Positions 15,176-23,201 of a stretch of 29,232 bases of DNA are shown here, one piece after another; position 1 is the stretch's first letter, and each line of letters starts with the position of its first letter. Source of the DNA: Bacteroidota bacterium. Its GTDB lineage: Bacteria; Bacteroidota; Bacteroidia; Cytophagales; Cyclobacteriaceae. The translations under genes and the position numbers were made by a program. The notes beneath the pieces were generated by a model. It was not told the DNA's origin. It did no database searches and worked only from the letters and a program-made list of their open reading frames with translations. The DNA is taken from the NCBI GenBank assembly GCA_023412765.1, contig JAEZBX010000348.1, forward strand, positions 1 through 29,232. The letters are read 5' to 3'.

Positions 15176-18100
15176 ATGAAATGTCAGTACGTACTAATCG
15201 GCATGTTTTTGCTGATCTCAACTCAGGCGCTGCCGCAGCATGACGAGCTGTATGCAGCCGCTTCGCCCAGGTCCGTCCGCTTGGAATCCTATTCACTAAA
15301 GCAGGGGTTAAAGGAGGTTGAAAAATCCTTCAATGTATCTATTGCTTATAAGGATGAGTGGGTGGAAAACAAAATCATTCAACCTACCAAGAGTACCTTC
15401 AAAACTCCCGAGGAAGCTCTTGACATGATGCTAAGACAAACCAGCCTTTATTATGAGAAGGGTGGTGACAGGTTTTATGTGATCTATGAGAGAAAGAAGG
15501 CCGCTAAACCTGCTGCAATGGAAGAGTCCGCTTCTATTTCAACTACACCGTTGTTGTTTACTTTTCCTGCTGCTTCCGCCAGTGATTATTTAACAGATCG
15601 CCTTGCCTCACTGCGCGAAAAACGTGATGCTGCAATCACGGTTTCAGGTAAGGTCAGGGACGAAAATGGCGCTGACTTTCCCGGAGTAAATGTGTTGGTC
15701 AAAGGAACATCTGTCGGTACATCGACTGATATCAATGGCCAATATTCATTGGAGGTTCCAGATGAAGGGGCAGTCCTTGTGTTCTCGTTCATCGGGTACA
15801 CGACACAGGAAGTGAGCGTTGGGTCCAGGACCACAATTGATCTTACAATGACACCCGATGTGAGATCATTGGATGAAGTCGTGGTTACCGCCTTGGGTAT
15901 CGAAAGATCCGCCAAGAGTCTCGGTTACGCTACGACCAAGGTAGATTCAAAGGAATTAATCGTAAACAGGACGCCAAATATGATGAACGCTCTTCAGGGC
16001 AAAGTTGCTGGCGTTAATATCAGCGCTTTAGGCACTGGTCCTGCCGGAACATCGAAAGTTCGTATTCGCGGTCAATCGTCCATTGGTGGTCAGAATACCC
16101 CGCTTATTGTTGTTAACGGTGTGCCTATAGACAATACGAACTTTGGAACCAACCAGGGTAATTTGGGTTCGGATGGTGCCGTTGGAAGCCGCGGCGGTGG
16201 AGCATCCACCGATGGTGGTGATGGTCTTACGAGCTTTAACCCTGATGACATCGAGAGCATGCAAGTGTTGAAGGGAGCAACCGCTGCCGCATTGTATGGC
16301 TCTCGCGCTAAAGATGGTGTGATCATGATTACAACGAAGACGCGCGGAGCTACGCAAGGAATTGGTCTTTCCTACAATATGAATTACACTAATGAAAGTG
16401 TACTTGATTTCACTGACTACCAGTATGAATATGGACAAGGTGAATATGGCGCAGGTCCTGCATCTCCGGGGGCGGCTCCTAATCCCAACAGCGGCCAATG
16501 GTCTTTTGGTCCCAGGATTGAGCCGGGAATGACACAACTGCTTTTCGATAACGTAACGGTGCCCTATGTTGCCCAGAGAGATATTCTTAAGAAGTTCTAT
16601 CGACATGGTCAGAATTTCACAAACAGTGTTTCTATATCATCCAATAGTGAAAAAGGTGGATTAAATTTTTCGGTCTCAAATCTTGACAGCAAAGGTGTAA
16701 CACCCAATAACGATTACAACAGAAAAACAATTAACCTTGGTTTTGGGTACGACCTGTCTGACAAATTGAGTGTGCAGGGAAGTGTGAATTATAGCAATGA
16801 GCATAACGAAAATCCTCCTGTTGTTGCGGACCAGGATAACTCAATTCCAACTTCTCTGTATGCAATGGCTAACACAATGCCGTTGGATGTACTGGAAGCT
16901 AAAGCATACAATGCTGGTGGCGGCGAATTTAACTACTCAAGGTTTACAAATCGGACCAACCCTTATTGGGTTTTGAAAGAAGTGAAACAGAATATCCGCA
17001 GGGATCGGATTTTTGGAAACTTTAGCCTCAAGTATGATATCACGGATTGGCTATCGGTTCAGGCGAGGGCAGGTCAGGATTACTGGTCACGGGACAATGA
17101 TTACATCAACCTGCCGACAGGTAAAGCTTCAATCAACGCGTCGTCTATATTTTCTGCGGCTGCCCCAGGTTTCTTTAACGGCGTCTATACGCAGGAGTCA
17201 AGGAGATTCAGAGAAACAAATTATGACTTCCTGGTTTCACTTAACAAGACGTTCAATGATTTCGGCGTAAATGTCAACCTTGGAGGAAATCAGATGCGAA
17301 GAAGAATGGATGTTAACAGCGTACAGGTTACTGACTTCGTTGTGAGGAATTTGTATACCGTTCAAAATGGCCGGGCTAAAGACCCGACATACGATTTGAA
17401 TGAAAGGCAGGTAAATTCCCTCTATGCGATGGCCGAGGTTAATTTCAAAGAGATAATTTACCTGAATGGTACATTCCGTCAGGATTGGTTTTCGACTTTG
17501 TCGAAGGCTGATAACACGATACCCTACCCTTCGATTTCCGCCAGCTACGTTTTTTCAGAATCATTTAACACATCGCCTTCATGGTTAGATTTTGGAAAAT
17601 TGCGCGTCGCTTATGCAAAGGTTGGAAGTGATTCAGACGTAGGTGCTTATTCGAATGCATTGTATTATGGCGTAAACGGTCAACAGTTCCGGTCACAGGC
17701 TATTGGAAATTTTGGACTTACTGTACCGAACGCTTCACTTAGACCAATGTCTGTTGAAGAAACAGAATTGGGACTTGAGTTAAGAATGTTTAAGAGCAGG
17801 GTAAACCTGGATCTGGCTGTTTATCGCAAGCTTACCACCGATCAAATTGTTAATGCTACGATATCAGATGCCTCTGGTTTTACTGGTACTCAAATCAATA
17901 GCGGGAGGAGTGAAAATAGAGGGATTGAGTTGATGCTGAACCTAATTCCGGTAACAACTGAGAATTTTGAATGGAATTTCACATTCACTGGCGCCTACAA
18001 TAAGACTAAAGTGCTGAGTCTCCTGAGCGATGAACCAGGAACCAGCATAACGGTGGGCCAACACGTTTTCAACGGTTGGGTGTATCAAGTGGTGGGTGAA

Positions 18101-18775
18101 GAAATGGGACAAATTGTTGGCTTCGGTTATCGTAGAAACGAAGCTGGGGAAAAGATCTTCAACTCTACAAATGGACTTCCGTTGCCGACGTTGCAGCCAA
18201 TTTCTTTCGGCAGCGCGTTACCAAAATGGACTGGTGGCTTCCTGAACTCATTCGCTTTTAAGGGAATTACTCTGTCTGCGCTCATCGACTTCAAGCTAGG
18301 CGGAAAGCTGTTGTCGGGAACGAACTTCAACGCCTATCGCCATGGCTTGCACAAGGAAACACTTGTTGGTAGAGAAGGAGGTACACTGGATGCCAACGGC
18401 AACGACCCTGGATTTGTAGTGGGAGAGGGTGTTAATCAAGAAGGACAACCCAATACCACAGGCGCGAAAAATGAAGACTATTTTTCAGTCGTACGCGGAT
18501 CTGGTCTTGTTGAGCCGATCATATATGATGCAGGTTACTGGAAGTTGCGTCAGATTACAATCGGTTATGACTTTTCTAAGTTCCTTCCCGAATCCTTTCC
18601 TGTAAAGGGCGTAAGGTTGAGTTTCGTTGCAAACAACGTGGCGATGTTGAAAAAATGGGCGCCGAATATCGATCCGGAAAGTTTCAGCTACACCTCCGAC
18701 AATGTGGTTGGTTTGGAATCGCCAAGTGTACCAACAACACGCAGCATTGGTTTCAACTTGAATGTTAAATTTTAA
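15176..18775 (+). CDS. SusC/RagA TonB-linked outer-membrane protein with STN domain
   Basis: The 1199-residue transporter has a signal peptide (about 1-21), an STN signalling domain (33-105), a carboxypeptidase-like CPD fold (155-228), the TonB box DEVVVTAL (233-240), a plug (about 245-385) and a 22-strand-type barrel ending SIGFNLNVKF. With SusD it should pull a ligand across the outer membrane using TonB energy. The STN domain means occupancy is reported to the FecR/sigma pair upstream. The plug contains a glycine-rich GSRGGGASTDGGDG stretch. The substrate cannot be read from sequence, and there is no neighbouring glycoside hydrolase to hint at a polysaccharide. The SusD partner begins 12 bp downstream. 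Confidence 0.95.
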   Translation: MKCQYVLIGMFLLISTQALPQHDELYAAASPRSVRLESYSLKQGLKEVEKSFNVSIAYKDEWVENKIIQPTKSTFKTPEEALDMMLRQTSLYYEKGGDRFYVIYERKKAAKPAAMEESASISTTPLLFTFPAASASDYLTDRLASLREKRDAAITVSGKVRDENGADFPGVNVLVKGTSVGTSTDINGQYSLEVPDEGAVLVFSFIGYTTQEVSVGSRTTIDLTMTPDVRSLDEVVVTALGIERSAKSLGYATTKVDSKELIVNRTPNMMNALQGKVAGVNISALGTGPAGTSKVRIRGQSSIGGQNTPLIVVNGVPIDNTNFGTNQGNLGSDGAVGSRGGGASTDGGDGLTSFNPDDIESMQVLKGATAAALYGSRAKDGVIMITTKTRGATQGIGLSYNMNYTNESVLDFTDYQYEYGQGEYGAGPASPGAAPNPNSGQWSFGPRIEPGMTQLLFDNVTVPYVAQRDILKKFYRHGQNFTNSVSISSNSEKGGLNFSVSNLDSKGVTPNNDYNRKTINLGFGYDLSDKLSVQGSVNYSNEHNENPPVVADQDNSIPTSLYAMANTMPLDVLEAKAYNAGGGEFNYSRFTNRTNPYWVLKEVKQNIRRDRIFGNFSLKYDITDWLSVQARAGQDYWSRDNDYINLPTGKASINASSIFSAAAPGFFNGVYTQESRRFRETNYDFLVSLNKTFNDFGVNVNLGGNQMRRRMDVNSVQVTDFVVRNLYTVQNGRAKDPTYDLNERQVNSLYAMAEVNFKEIIYLNGTFRQDWFSTLSKADNTIPYPSISASYVFSESFNTSPSWLDFGKLRVAYAKVGSDSDVGAYSNALYYGVNGQQFRSQAIGNFGLTVPNASLRPMSVEETELGLELRMFKSRVNLDLAVYRKLTTDQIVNATISDASGFTGTQINSGRSENRGIELMLNLIPVTTENFEWNFTFTGAYNKTKVLSLLSDEPGTSITVGQHVFNGWVYQVVGEEMGQIVGFGYRRNEAGEKIFNSTNGLPLPTLQPISFGSALPKWTGGFLNSFAFKGITLSALIDFKLGGKLLSGTNFNAYRHGLHKETLVGREGGTLDANGNDPGFVVGEGVNQEGQPNTTGAKNEDYFSVVRGSGLVEPIIYDAGYWKLRQITIGYDFSKFLPESFPVKGVRLSFVANNVAMLKKWAPNIDPESFSYTSDNVVGLESPSVPTTRSIGFNLNVKF

Positions 18776-18787
18776 TTTGGTCCAATC

Positions 18788-20311
18788 ATGAAAAAGATAT
18801 TTAATATTATTTCTCTAGCGCTGGTGATGCTTGTAATTGCTTCCTGCGATAGCGGGTTCGAAGAATTGAACACCAGTAAGACAGCGTCCTCCTCATTGGA
18901 CCCTTCGTTGATTTTGAACAATGCGATTATAAATTCATCGCCAGATGATTCGCAGTTAAACTTCGAGCTGGCAATCGTACAACAGTTGACTTCCCCCAAT
19001 ACAGGCGTATTGGAAGGTGGCAACTTCAATAAGAACAATCCTAACAGCTCAATTGGAAACTGGCGGGATTACTATCGCAATGTTGTTCGATACACCAGCG
19101 ACGTAATTTCAAGAACTTCGGAAGATCCAGCGTTGAGCAATCTAATGAACAAGGCGCGCATTATTCAGGCAAATGCTCTTATGATCATAACTGATACTTA
19201 TGGAAATGTTCCCTATGATGAGGCAGGAAAGGGATATATTGATCAAAATTTCTTCCCTGCATACCAAAGTCAGCAGACCATTTACCAGGGAATAATCAGT
19301 GAATTGAAAAGCGCGTCCGACGGACTTGATGCAGGCAAGTCATCCAACACTGATGTGCTTTACAACGGAGATATAGCCAAGTGGAAAAAATTTGGATACT
19401 CCTTGTTGTTACGGGCAGGCATGCATTTAAGCAAGGTTGATCCTGGAACCGCAGAAACAACGGTGGCCGCAGCATTTGCCGGCGGCGTGATCCTGGACAA
19501 CGAAGATAACGCAGCGGTCCGTCACGATGGTAACTACGGCAATCTAACGGCAAACGTTTTGAATGCAACAGAGGCTGCAAACTTTTATCTTGCAGAACCA
19601 TTTGTCGATGCTCTAAAAACTAACAGCGATCCACGGTTAGAGGCAATTGCAATTCGCTATGTTGGTGCAACATCAGGGTCTGGACAAACACCCGCTGTTG
19701 GTACATACGATCCGGCAAATCAATACGGCCTGCCTATGGGCAGCACGGACGGGGAGGCTGACCTCTCAGGCGCGACACTACCAGGAGGCGGAACGAGATA
19801 TGCCTATAGCCAATTGGATCGTCGCCGTATGGCAAAGCCAACCTCGCCATTGTTTATCGTTACGGCAGCTCAAAATAATCTCCTGCTGGCAGAAGCAAGA
19901 TTGAATGATTGGATCAACACTGGTACAGTTGAAGAATATTTTACCAATGGGATCAAAGCACATATGGATCAACTTGAAAGTTTTGATCCTAACTCTGCAG
20001 TTGATGCGGGTGATCGCGATACCTATGTTGCTTCAAGAGTCCCTCTTCTTGCGGGCAATGAAATAGAACAAATCAACTACGAATATTGGATCGCATCTTT
20101 CCTCAATGGACAGGAAGCGTGGGCAAACTTCAGGAGAAGCGGATACCCTGATCTGGATGTTAATCCTTTTGCAGGTAAAACAGTTGATTGGATTACGAGA
20201 CTGCCTTACCCTCCAAGCGAATATGTTGTGAACAACGACAATGTTCAGGCTGCCGTCGCCGCGCAAGGTCCCGATAATCTGGATACGAAAGTGTGGTGGG
20301 ATGTAGACTAA
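18788..20311 (+). CDS. SusD/RagB-like surface lipoprotein
   Basis: The 507-residue protein starts with a lipoprotein signal ending IASC (Cys20) and FEELNTSKTASSSLDPS, the usual SusD opening. GNWRDYYRNVVRYTSDVI and an ADTYGNVPYDEA-type block (here ITDTYGNVPYDEAGKGY) are features of the SusD-like_2 group, built on TPR-like helices. It should sit on the cell surface as a lid on the SusC channel and bind ligand. PEYDPANQYGLP-type loops in the middle are variable. The end, NFRRSGYPDLDVNPF and TRLPYPPSEYVVNNDNV, is typical of the group. A strong terminator follows, so the four genes from sigma factor to SusD form the first transcript block. Confidence 0.93.
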   Translation: MKKIFNIISLALVMLVIASCDSGFEELNTSKTASSSLDPSLILNNAIINSSPDDSQLNFELAIVQQLTSPNTGVLEGGNFNKNNPNSSIGNWRDYYRNVVRYTSDVISRTSEDPALSNLMNKARIIQANALMIITDTYGNVPYDEAGKGYIDQNFFPAYQSQQTIYQGIISELKSASDGLDAGKSSNTDVLYNGDIAKWKKFGYSLLLRAGMHLSKVDPGTAETTVAAAFAGGVILDNEDNAAVRHDGNYGNLTANVLNATEAANFYLAEPFVDALKTNSDPRLEAIAIRYVGATSGSGQTPAVGTYDPANQYGLPMGSTDGEADLSGATLPGGGTRYAYSQLDRRRMAKPTSPLFIVTAAQNNLLLAEARLNDWINTGTVEEYFTNGIKAHMDQLESFDPNSAVDAGDRDTYVASRVPLLAGNEIEQINYEYWIASFLNGQEAWANFRRSGYPDLDVNPFAGKTVDWITRLPYPPSEYVVNNDNVQAAVAAQGPDNLDTKVWWDVD

Positions 20312-20318
20312 TCTTAAT

Positions 20319-20366
20319 GGTAAGGGCAACGGAACAGTTGCCCTTACCTATTTAAGTATTTTTTTT
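20319..20366 (+). terminator. Intrinsic terminator after susD
   Basis: A perfect 12-bp stem, GGTAAGGGCAAC (20319-20330) with GTTGCCCTTACC (20337-20348) and loop GGAACA, is followed by a T-rich tail with eight T at 20359-20366. It separates the SusCD transcript from the catabolic genes. Confidence 0.9.
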
Positions 20367-20605
20367 ACCGGCAAAATACCTGTGCAAATGGGAGCCACTC
20401 TAAAAATAAACTTATCTAGATTGACGCCTGTGAAATGATAAGGCGGTGGTGCGATTCCTTGTGACCATTTCCGTCACGTTATTCTTACAAGATTCAATTG
20501 AAAGGTTACTTTTCATGGTCAGCAGTGACGCTCGATTCATGATCGCCTTAAAACTGCAACAATAACAAGTTCATTTGCGAGAATTGTAGACCTAAAAAAG
20601 ATAAA
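20367..20605 (+). promoter_or_regulatory. Leader of the RraA/dehydratase genes with dyads
   Basis: Two dyads are visible: GTGAC (20461-20465) with GTCAC (20473-20477), and GTCA (20518-20521) with TGAC (20526-20529). They share the same GTCA/TGAC half-site. TTCATTTG (20570-20577) matches TAnnTTTG at 7 of 8 positions, 28 bp before the gene. Together they suggest a regulated promoter separate from the sus operon; the regulator is not identified. Confidence 0.35.
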
Positions 20606-21538
20606 ATGCTAAAAAGTGGATTATTAACTTCGTTTTTCTTAATGGTTGTCGTTTGTTCGTATAGCCAGCGCGTTGGATCTTCACCGGAATATATTAAAGC
20701 CTTGACTGCAGAGTGGAAAGGTGAGCGATTCCCGGATGGTCGTCCAAAGGTATCCGATGCGATACTAAAACGGCTCAAAAACATATCTATTGAAGAAGCG
20801 TGGGGTGTGCTGAGAAATAAAGGCTACCACAATCAATATGAAGGAGATTGGAATGTGATCTGGCCAGATAGTGCAATGACAGGTCGCGTTGTCACAGCAC
20901 AATATATTCCGTTACGCCCCGACCTTCAAAACCAGGTTAAAGAACAAGGAAAGCTAGAAAACCGTGCTCAAAAGGGAGGCACGAACTCTTGGCCGATTGA
21001 TATTTTAGTTCCCGGAGACGTATACGTAGCTGATGGTTATGGTAAGATCGCTGGAGGCACATTGATCGGAGACAACCTCGGTAACTCAATCTTTGCCAAG
21101 TCGCAACGTGGTGTAATTTTTTACGGGTCGGTAAGAGATCAGGAAGGTCTCGAGGAAATAAAAGGGTTCAATGCATGGATAAAAGGTCAGGACCCATCCT
21201 TCATTCACGAAATGATGCTTACGACTATTAATGCACCAATCAGAATAGGTCGCGCAACGGTGTTGCCAGGCGACATTGTACTGGCAAAGAAATATGGAAC
21301 AATATTTATTCCTGCTCATCTCGTTGAAAATTTGGTGATCACAGCCGAAGTAACCGCTCTTCGTGACCAATTCGGTCATCAGCGCCTTCGTGAAAAAAAA
21401 TACCTGGCTGGTGAGATCGACAGCGAATGGACAGAGGCAATTAAAAAAGATTTTTTAAACTGGCTCAACAACTATCCGGGTAAACTTCCTATGACCAAAA
21501 AGGAACTGGACGACTATTTAAAAGAACGCAACTATTAG
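20606..21538 (+). CDS. Exported RraA/HMG-aldolase-family protein
   Basis: The 310-residue protein has a signal peptide (about 1-20, ending SYS-Q) and an N-terminal extension of roughly 60 residues (21-85, with SIEEAWGVL). Then comes an RraA-like fold: TGRVVTAQYIPLRP, LVPGDVYVADGYGKIAGGTLIGDNLG, GVIFYGSVRDQEGLEE and LPGDIVLAKKYGTIFIP. The Arg177-Asp178 pair matches the substrate and metal site of 4-hydroxy-4-methyl-2-oxoglutarate aldolases. The usual acidic residue three after that Asp is Gly here (an acid sits one position earlier), so catalysis is likely but not certain. Most family members are cytosolic; export suggests periplasmic pyruvate-releasing cleavage. It starts a second transcript block, 37 bp before a Tat-exported dehydratase-like gene. 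Confidence 0.85.
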   Translation: MLKSGLLTSFFLMVVVCSYSQRVGSSPEYIKALTAEWKGERFPDGRPKVSDAILKRLKNISIEEAWGVLRNKGYHNQYEGDWNVIWPDSAMTGRVVTAQYIPLRPDLQNQVKEQGKLENRAQKGGTNSWPIDILVPGDVYVADGYGKIAGGTLIGDNLGNSIFAKSQRGVIFYGSVRDQEGLEEIKGFNAWIKGQDPSFIHEMMLTTINAPIRIGRATVLPGDIVLAKKYGTIFIPAHLVENLVITAEVTALRDQFGHQRLREKKYLAGEIDSEWTEAIKKDFLNWLNNYPGKLPMTKKELDDYLKERNY

Positions 21539-21575
21539 TGCGAGTACAAAAGTGTTCATCATTAATTCATAAATT

Positions 21576-23060
21576 ATGAAAAACGTACTACAACAAATCA
21601 TTAAAAAGAATAAAGAGCGTGAGAAGGTTGCAGCCGCCGAAAGGCAATCCGAGATTGAAAATCCCACAACGAATGAAAATAGACGCAACTTTTTAAAAAA
21701 GACTGCGCTGGGAGGAATGACCTTGACAGCCCTTATGGGCGCTTCATTTGAAGATACCGTTGCCCAAACAACCTCTAAGGTTCAACGAGCATCAAGTCCC
21801 TCTGATTTGAAAATTACGGATATGCGCTACTGTCTTACCGCTGTGATGGGCGGAACAGCTATTATTAGAATCGATACAAACCAAGGTATATATGGGTTAG
21901 GGGAGGTTAGGGATGCGGCAGACCCTAAGTATGCGTTGATGTTGAAGAGTCGAATCCTCGGAGAGAATCCGTGCAATGTTGAAAAGATATTTAAAATAAT
22001 AAAGCAGTTCGGCGGACAGGCACGTCAGGCCGGTGGGGTATGTGCAGTAGAGATGGCGCTATGGGATTTGTGCGGCAAGGCGTACAATGTTCCAGCATGG
22101 CAATTATTGGGCGGCAGATACAGGGACACGATCCGGATATATGCAGATACACCTGAGTCGCCAGATCCTGCGGAACAATTAAAACGAATAAAATTTCGTA
22201 CCGAAACGCAGGGATACTCGTGGTTAAAAATGGATATATCCATTAACAAACTCAGAGACATACCCGGAACAGTTGTCAATCCTGATATTTGGAAAAAAAG
22301 TCCGAGCCAGTGGCAGGGTAATTATATGTCCTATGCTAACAGGAAGCACCCGTTCACCGGAATTCAACTCACCGAGAAAGGCTTAGAAGAGCTTGCAAAG
22401 ATTGCAGAGAATGTGCGAAACATGGTTGGGTACGAAATCCCCATCTCCACTGATCATTATGGACATTTCGACCTTAATAATTGCATTCGTCTTGGCAAGG
22501 CGCTTGAAAAGTACAGGTTAGCATGGTTGGAAGATATGGTACCATGGCAGTATACGGAGCAACATAAAACCATCACAGATTCATTAGACACTCCAACCAC
22601 AACCGGAGAAGATATTTACTTACTTGAATACTTTAAGCCCCTTATCGACACCCACGCCGTCGACATCATCCATCCTGATCTCGCATCATCGGGTGGACTC
22701 CTTGAGACAAAACGCATCGGTGACTATGCGGAGGAGAAAGGTATTGCTATGGCGATGCATCAGGCGGGAACTCCAGTTTCTTTTATGGCCAATGTGCATT
22801 GCGCCGCTGCAACGGAAAACTTTCTTTCGCTTGAGCACCACTCAGTGGATTTGGAATGGTGGGAAGGATTGGTGAAAACAACTGACGGCAGAAAGTTGAT
22901 TGACAAGGGCTATGCGCCTGTGCCGCTCACGGCGCCCGGCTTAGGTATAGAATTGGTAGAAGAGGAAGTTAAGAAACATCTGCATGCTTCAGATAAGACA
23001 TTTTTCGCTCCGACAAAAGAATGGGATCAGAAGCGATCTCACGATAGAACTTACAGTTAA
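21576..23060 (+). CDS. Tat-exported enolase-superfamily protein (copy 1)
   Basis: The 494-residue protein carries a Tat signal, NRRNFLKKTALGG (Arg36-Arg37), after a 35-residue n-region. A mandelate racemase/muconate lactonizing enzyme fold follows. Metal ligands are Asp293 (STDHYGHFD), Glu319 (LAWLED) and Glu345 (TTGEDIYL). Lys218-Met-Asp220 is at the KxK/KxD position and His395 (AMHQAG) is the likely second base. EMALWDLCGKAYNVPAWQLLGG is the classic capping-linked block. This set fits acid-sugar dehydratases of the galactonate/gluconate type, which make 2-keto-3-deoxy acids. The substrate is not assignable. Export in a folded, metal-loaded state by Tat fits. The next gene is a paralogue. 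Confidence 0.9.
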   Translation: MKNVLQQIIKKNKEREKVAAAERQSEIENPTTNENRRNFLKKTALGGMTLTALMGASFEDTVAQTTSKVQRASSPSDLKITDMRYCLTAVMGGTAIIRIDTNQGIYGLGEVRDAADPKYALMLKSRILGENPCNVEKIFKIIKQFGGQARQAGGVCAVEMALWDLCGKAYNVPAWQLLGGRYRDTIRIYADTPESPDPAEQLKRIKFRTETQGYSWLKMDISINKLRDIPGTVVNPDIWKKSPSQWQGNYMSYANRKHPFTGIQLTEKGLEELAKIAENVRNMVGYEIPISTDHYGHFDLNNCIRLGKALEKYRLAWLEDMVPWQYTEQHKTITDSLDTPTTTGEDIYLLEYFKPLIDTHAVDIIHPDLASSGGLLETKRIGDYAEEKGIAMAMHQAGTPVSFMANVHCAAATENFLSLEHHSVDLEWWEGLVKTTDGRKLIDKGYAPVPLTAPGLGIELVEEEVKKHLHASDKTFFAPTKEWDQKRSHDRTYS

Positions 23061-23124
23061 TACTTTTATTATTAGCTTGTTATAAAATGCCGAATTTCTG
23101 GGCTGAAAGCTTCCAATATTCACT

Positions 23125-23201
23125 ATGGAGTTGGACAAGTATATGAAAAAAAGAACGTGGTAATTATGAATCCTAACCAGACACTAGAATTACGCCTATG
23201 A
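23125..23201 (+). other. Two tiny leader frames before dehydratase copy 2
   Basis: A 12-codon frame (23125-23163) is followed 2 bp later by an 11-codon frame MNPNQTLELRL (23166-23201), whose TGA overlaps the next gene's ATG as ATGA. The overlap could couple translation of the dehydratase gene to a leader peptide. No attenuation codons stand out, so chance is possible. Confidence 0.25.

Noticed and set aside
16028..16606. 192-codon minus-strand frame inside susC
   Set aside because: It lies wholly within the SusC plug and barrel coding sequence and has a shadow-like composition.
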